A DNA stretch of 64,000 bases, taken from contig NZ_JADWYI010000001.1 in the NCBI RefSeq assembly GCF_016904885.1, positions 4,712,001 to 4,776,000 on the forward strand. The letters are read 5' to 3'. The notes under the pieces are model-generated. The model was not told the DNA's origin, searched no databases, and saw nothing but the letters and a program-made list of their open reading frames with translations. Positions 61,601 through 64,000 of the stretch are shown in pieces. Within the stretch, counting starts at the first letter, position 1. Each line of letters opens with the position of its first letter. The stretch comes from Archangium primigenium (GTDB lineage Bacteria > Myxococcota > Myxococcia > Myxococcales > Myxococcaceae). Both the position numbers and the translations under genes were made by a program.

Positions 61601-62250
61601 AGTGGCGCTTCGATCGGGGCACGCCCGGCCGGGGCTCGAGCGCGCCCGTGGATCGGCGCCAGCGGGTGACGATGCTCGCGCTGGAGGCGCTGCTGCGCGA
61701 GGATCTGTCGCTCTCCGGACGGCTCAACCACGCGGACACCTTCGAGCGGGAGGCGGGCCGCACCGAGGCCCGCCTGCTCGAGGGCTTCGCGGCCCTGTCC
61801 TGGCGACCCGGACCCTGGGTGCTGGTGGCCCGCTACGGCCTGACGCGGGAGCTGCAACCGGGCGAGCGCGCCGTCTTCGGGGAACGCGCGCAGCGGATCA
61901 TTTCACTCCTGCCCGCCGTGCACCTGGGCGGGCGGTTCGACCTGGCGGCGGGCGTGCACGTGAGCCGCAGCAACCAGGGGCGGGTTGCGATATGGGTGGT
62001 GACCGGTTCGTTGCGCCCGTCGCTGCGGGTGGTGGGTGGGCTCGAGGTCGCGGTGGAGGGGGCGGTGCGCTCGGTGGCCACCGACAACGAATCCCTGGGT
62101 TCGCTGCGGGGTGAGGTGGCGTACCGGGTGGATGAGCGGCTGCGGGTGGCCACGGGCTACACGCTGCTGGGGTTCACCGGAACGGGTTTGCCGCAAAGGA
62201 CACCGCATGACTCCGACAGGCTCTATCTCCGAGCGGAACTCGCGTACTAG
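58645..62250 (+). CDS. Large outer-membrane-type protein: SdrD-like domain plus beta-barrel
   Basis: A 1201-residue protein. The GTG at 58645 overlaps the upstream stop; GRVGWVGLLLGLWPLIAPAQ is the signal peptide. An SdrD B-like/carboxypeptidase-regulatory module follows: ITGRVCRDLNGDGVC, GLADIRLVLASG, RTDARGRYHFAQVDA. A further Ig-like domain ([18 protein letters not shown]) precedes about 750 residues of alternating strands rich in aromatic, Arg and Gly residues that end in LYLRAELAY, with a terminal aromatic residue expected of an outer-membrane barrel. The likely product is a surface or outer-membrane protein displayed through its barrel with the upstream Ig-like protein as partner. It overlaps the next gene by 44 bp. 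The exact family is not identified. Confidence 0.75.
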   Translation: MTRGARGRVGWVGLLLGLWPLIAPAQVARQEPVELAAAITGRVCRDLNGDGVCAPDEPGLADIRLVLASGREVRTDARGRYHFAQVDARSPDVTGGVHLRPGRQRLRVDPRTLPPGGHAVPEAVTLEIPWAAGVLRDFAVQTRHVPAPPVSLDYEASPPAARVLADGVDFLLAGRAAPRESVTVGGVDAEVDAQGGWRARVRLVPGQNVLALSVLGTDGAVRLFDQRVDVVARDGGWLVVPRAPEPRGALRLPGTLDEPPATGPSSVIAEFPVGTRVRSPQGEVTVGAEGSALLPLVLQPGVNPIHLEVQPPGAAAWWSVTVPRRAVPRNFAVGLLDVEATFAPATGLFRLRGRGSAHGEAHLGDFSLVGELDLKDTDWDVLRGRPLLDALRPEVPRLDRVPDPDLAIAEWGDTSVGLTPNPAESRLRLEVRHERWGRVGLGTYRAVREDGEVGRFHRPLFGPYAELATALGPVRTGVKAYAGGLSDPVRAIASRPAYEELRATGGSLYYLGSAPVAEGSELLRVEWRDGLTGLPLAERHLVRGVDYDIDSAAGRVLLAQPLSFLAGQALLRTEPLTSAPEPVLCVEYAVLSTGAFRDAVGGEAWAEWTGGRVSVAAMRRPSGIARYQLVSGHARQRLGAYTLIGEVARSAGLAVRPESFGVSDDGGLSFLRPEAREVLKGGDAIGLRLRGPGLFGQGSVDVALRRRTEGFSDTAHADTQDCLQASLRAVQPWGPWRLTLLGDERRSADPRWPFGDRPFESRTLGAGLDYTHGRWGAGVEVRGARLLAASAPDAEETLSGARASAGLHGHLRLDERWRVSLSHRQALARWGAGPGQVDDTFSAAGVDLTLREAVVGVRGGWGPTLGPLAWVQGQWKRGEDTYYGGYSVDVDGPNLGASRAVSGASTTLDGHTNVYVEDTASHDTQAVRLARAVGFQRTVFGAMKLGARYERGVRNVLGERDPLARDVAGVSGQLVFERLRASGHVEWRFDRGTPGRGSSAPVDRRQRVTMLALEALLREDLSLSGRLNHADTFEREAGRTEARLLEGFAALSWRPGPWVLVARYGLTRELQPGERAVFGERAQRIISLLPAVHLGGRFDLAAGVHVSRSNQGRVAIWVVTGSLRPSLRVVGGLEVAVEGAVRSVATDNESLGSLRGEVAYRVDERLRVATGYTLLGFTGTGLPQRTPHDSDRLYLRAELAY

Positions 62251-64000
62251 GCCGCGCCTGGGCGGGGGGGGGCGCCGCGTCCTGGGCCTCCTGGTGGTGG
62301 TGGCGGCCGCGCGTGCCGAGGCCGACTGGAAGAGCGTCTACTCCTTTCCCGGCGCGCCCAGCCCGCTCCTGGAGGTCCAGACGGACAGCGCCTACACGGT
62401 GGGCTACTCCTCGGCCTCGGAGAATGGCGTCTATCTGTTCCAGGGCCCCACGCCGCGCAAGGTCGCGAGCGCCTCGGAGGAGCCCGTGATGAGTCGTCAC
62501 GACACGTCCACGGACTGTCTTTTCGTCGTGAATCGTGAAGGGTGGCGTTCCAGCACGAGACTCGCTGGCGCGAGCTGCGGTCCGCGCGGCGGTGCCTTCC
62601 CCATCGCCAGTACCCAGTCGACAGAGCCCGCCAACGCGGTGGCGAAGCAGTCGCCCTGGGGTGGGTTCGTCATGTCGGCCGCCCTGGATACGGAGACCGG
62701 CGTCTACCTGTCGGCGCAGGGGATCGAGACCTGGAGCGCCGCCCCCGCGCTCACGCCCGTGATCCTCGAGGATGCGAGCAGCTACCCCATCAACGGTCCG
62801 CCCCTGGGCGTGGCGCAGCGGGCGAGCGGCTCGGAGGTGTTCGCCTTCGTCGGTCTGCCGCTCACGGGCGCCCAGGGCGTCTGGGTGAGCAGTGGCGGCA
62901 TCAAGGAGAAGAGCGAGGCCGTCGCGGACATGGGCTTCGTGAGCGCGGTGGACCTGTTCTTCGCCGACACCGCCTTTCCCATCGCGGTGGTGGGCGCCAG
63001 GAACGTGTTCCTCCAAGGCTCGCGCCGCAGCAGTGGCAATCTCCTCAAGCACGCCCAGACACTCGACGCGGGCGCGCAGATCACCAGCGTGTCCATCAAC
63101 GCGACGGACAGCGGTGGACCCGCGTACGGGTACGGCATGGCCCTGGTGCGACAAGCCTCGGGCACGTGGGATGTGATGAGCCCGGTGCCCGAGAGCGACA
63201 AGACCCGGGTGGGGTCGCAGTGGTTCACCCGTACGCGGCTGCCGGCCGGGTTCGCCGATTTCACGCCCACGCAGGTGTCGTGCGTGAACGCGCGGCACTG
63301 TGTGTTGACGGGCCGCCTGGGCACGACGCAAGGCCACGTGTACACCTTCGAGAACACCGAGACGCCCACGCTCGCGCTGGCCGTGGACGGCGTCACCACC
63401 GAGCTGACGGCGCGGGAGTCCGTGGTGCCCATCCGGGAGGATGGGACGGGCGCGGCCCTGACGTTCCAGGCGAGCGATGGCGATGGGGATCCGGTGTACA
63501 TCGGGCTCTTCCACAGCGGGTTTCCCGCGGGCTGGACCCTCGCGCCCGGAGGGACGAAGCCAGGCATGTCCCGGTCCCTGTCGCTCACGCGCCGTCCGCT
63601 GTGCCAGGACCAGCTGGCGAGCGCGATCTCGCTCGTGGCCTCGGACGGGCGCTCCAAGCTGGAGCGTCAAGTGATCGCGCGCCTCGTGCACTCCGTGCCG
63701 CCCCAGGTGGACGTGACGCTCGCCAATAACACCCCGGCCCCCAACGACCTGGGGACCCTGGGCCCCGGGGACGCGCCCGTGCGACTGCTGGCGGCGGGAA
63801 ACAAGTCCAAGGCGGACTGCACGATCGTCAAGGACTGGCACCCGGTGGGGAGCGTCGCGGGCGGCCCCACGCTGACGTCCAACGGCGCGGGCGCCACGCT
63901 CACGCCGCCCGCCACCTCGTGTGCCCCCGGGACGCGGACCTTCTCCTACGCGCTCACGGTGCGGGACGAGGGCGGCCTGGAGGCCACCCAGACCTTCTCC
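62207..64000 (+). CDS. Large secreted protein, 3' end outside window
   Basis: The frame starting at the ATG at 62207 stays open for 598 codons to the right edge, so the gene is incomplete. Its first residues MTPTGSISERNSRTRPRLGG and then RRVLGLLVVVAAARAEA form a long signal peptide. It begins inside the last 44 bp of the preceding gene, in a different frame. The body is beta-rich and low in charge, with a TTELTARESVVPIREDGTG stretch and a QASDGDGDPVYIG segment resembling cadherin-like calcium-loop patterns. Later parts hold several Cys. A surface adhesin or structural protein is plausible, and I do not recognise a family. It is probably the last gene of an operon with the two upstream genes. 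Confidence 0.78.
   Translation, partial: MTPTGSISERNSRTRPRLGGGGRRVLGLLVVVAAARAEADWKSVYSFPGAPSPLLEVQTDSAYTVGYSSASENGVYLFQGPTPRKVASASEEPVMSRHDTSTDCLFVVNREGWRSSTRLAGASCGPRGGAFPIASTQSTEPANAVAKQSPWGGFVMSAALDTETGVYLSAQGIETWSAAPALTPVILEDASSYPINGPPLGVAQRASGSEVFAFVGLPLTGAQGVWVSSGGIKEKSEAVADMGFVSAVDLFFADTAFPIAVVGARNVFLQGSRRSSGNLLKHAQTLDAGAQITSVSINATDSGGPAYGYGMALVRQASGTWDVMSPVPESDKTRVGSQWFTRTRLPAGFADFTPTQVSCVNARHCVLTGRLGTTQGHVYTFENTETPTLALAVDGVTTELTARESVVPIREDGTGAALTFQASDGDGDPVYIGLFHSGFPAGWTLAPGGTKPGMSRSLSLTRRPLCQDQLASAISLVASDGRSKLERQVIARLVHSVPPQVDVTLANNTPAPNDLGTLGPGDAPVRLLAAGNKSKADCTIVKDWHPVGSVAGGPTLTSNGAGATLTPPATSCAPGTRTFSYALTVRDEGGLEATQTFS

Overview
The window looks like a chromosomal segment of a myxobacterium, most likely suborder Cystobacterineae (Myxococcus/Archangium/Cystobacter relatives). 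Reasons: very high GC with strong third-position G/C bias, many two-component and hybrid kinases, a RomR-type polarity regulator with a proline-rich linker close to a solitary groEL (the arrangement I recall around romR/groEL2 in Myxococcus xanthus), many GTG/TTG starts, and a LexA box matching the myxobacterial motif. Genus is inference.

Layout. (1) 1-9845: an accessory region with a truncated UPF1-like helicase, a protein with a C-terminal HEPN-type RNxxxH motif, and a convergent pair encoding a NERD-nuclease/SF1 helicase and a 1850-residue sacsin-like GHKL ATPase ending in a DUF3883 domain. It ends in about 900 bp without a convincing gene, abutting the 3' end of a selenocysteine tRNA gene (10748-10843, minus). 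It reads as a candidate defence island at selC. (2) 10957-20617: an EcsC-family protein, a TPR/zincin protein, a receiver protein, a solitary CIRCE-controlled groEL, a hybrid kinase, a diguanylate cyclase response regulator, a tandem CheW-like protein and romR. (3) 20715-36929: mainly housekeeping genes: valS with a histone-H1-like tail, nadC, an alkaline phosphatase-superfamily enzyme, a YbgC-type thioesterase, glpX, an SRPBCC protein, an ADP-ribosylglycohydrolase, eno, surE, an NlpD-like LysM/M23 lipoprotein, an envelope protein, a TPR lipoprotein and a sensor kinase. (4) 36966-44204: two tandem exported TPR-CHAT (caspase-like) proteins, then a cytochrome c lipoprotein and a hemolysin III-family membrane protein. 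(5) 45438-47343: a three-gene MNIO (DUF692) RiPP operon of bufferin type, with a Cys-repeat precursor, a partner protein and the oxidative enzyme, behind a palindromic candidate operator. (6) 47721-53786: lexA with its box, a very large hybrid kinase and an overlapping second kinase. (7) 53823-64000: exported or envelope proteins: a FecR-domain protein, a beta-propeller-like protein, an Ig-like protein, a large SdrD-like/beta-barrel protein and a truncated secreted protein.

How the genes may work together. The left region combines two nuclease-like cores, two helicases, a GHKL ATPase and a HEPN motif, which fits an antiviral module. The MNIO operon fits a modified Cys peptide for copper handling, but its Cys motif differs from the ones I know. 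The romR neighbourhood groups polarity, chemotaxis-like and c-di-GMP parts.

Limits: all names rest on reading motifs, without database searches. Promoters, operators and terminators are pattern matches, and structures were judged by eye.
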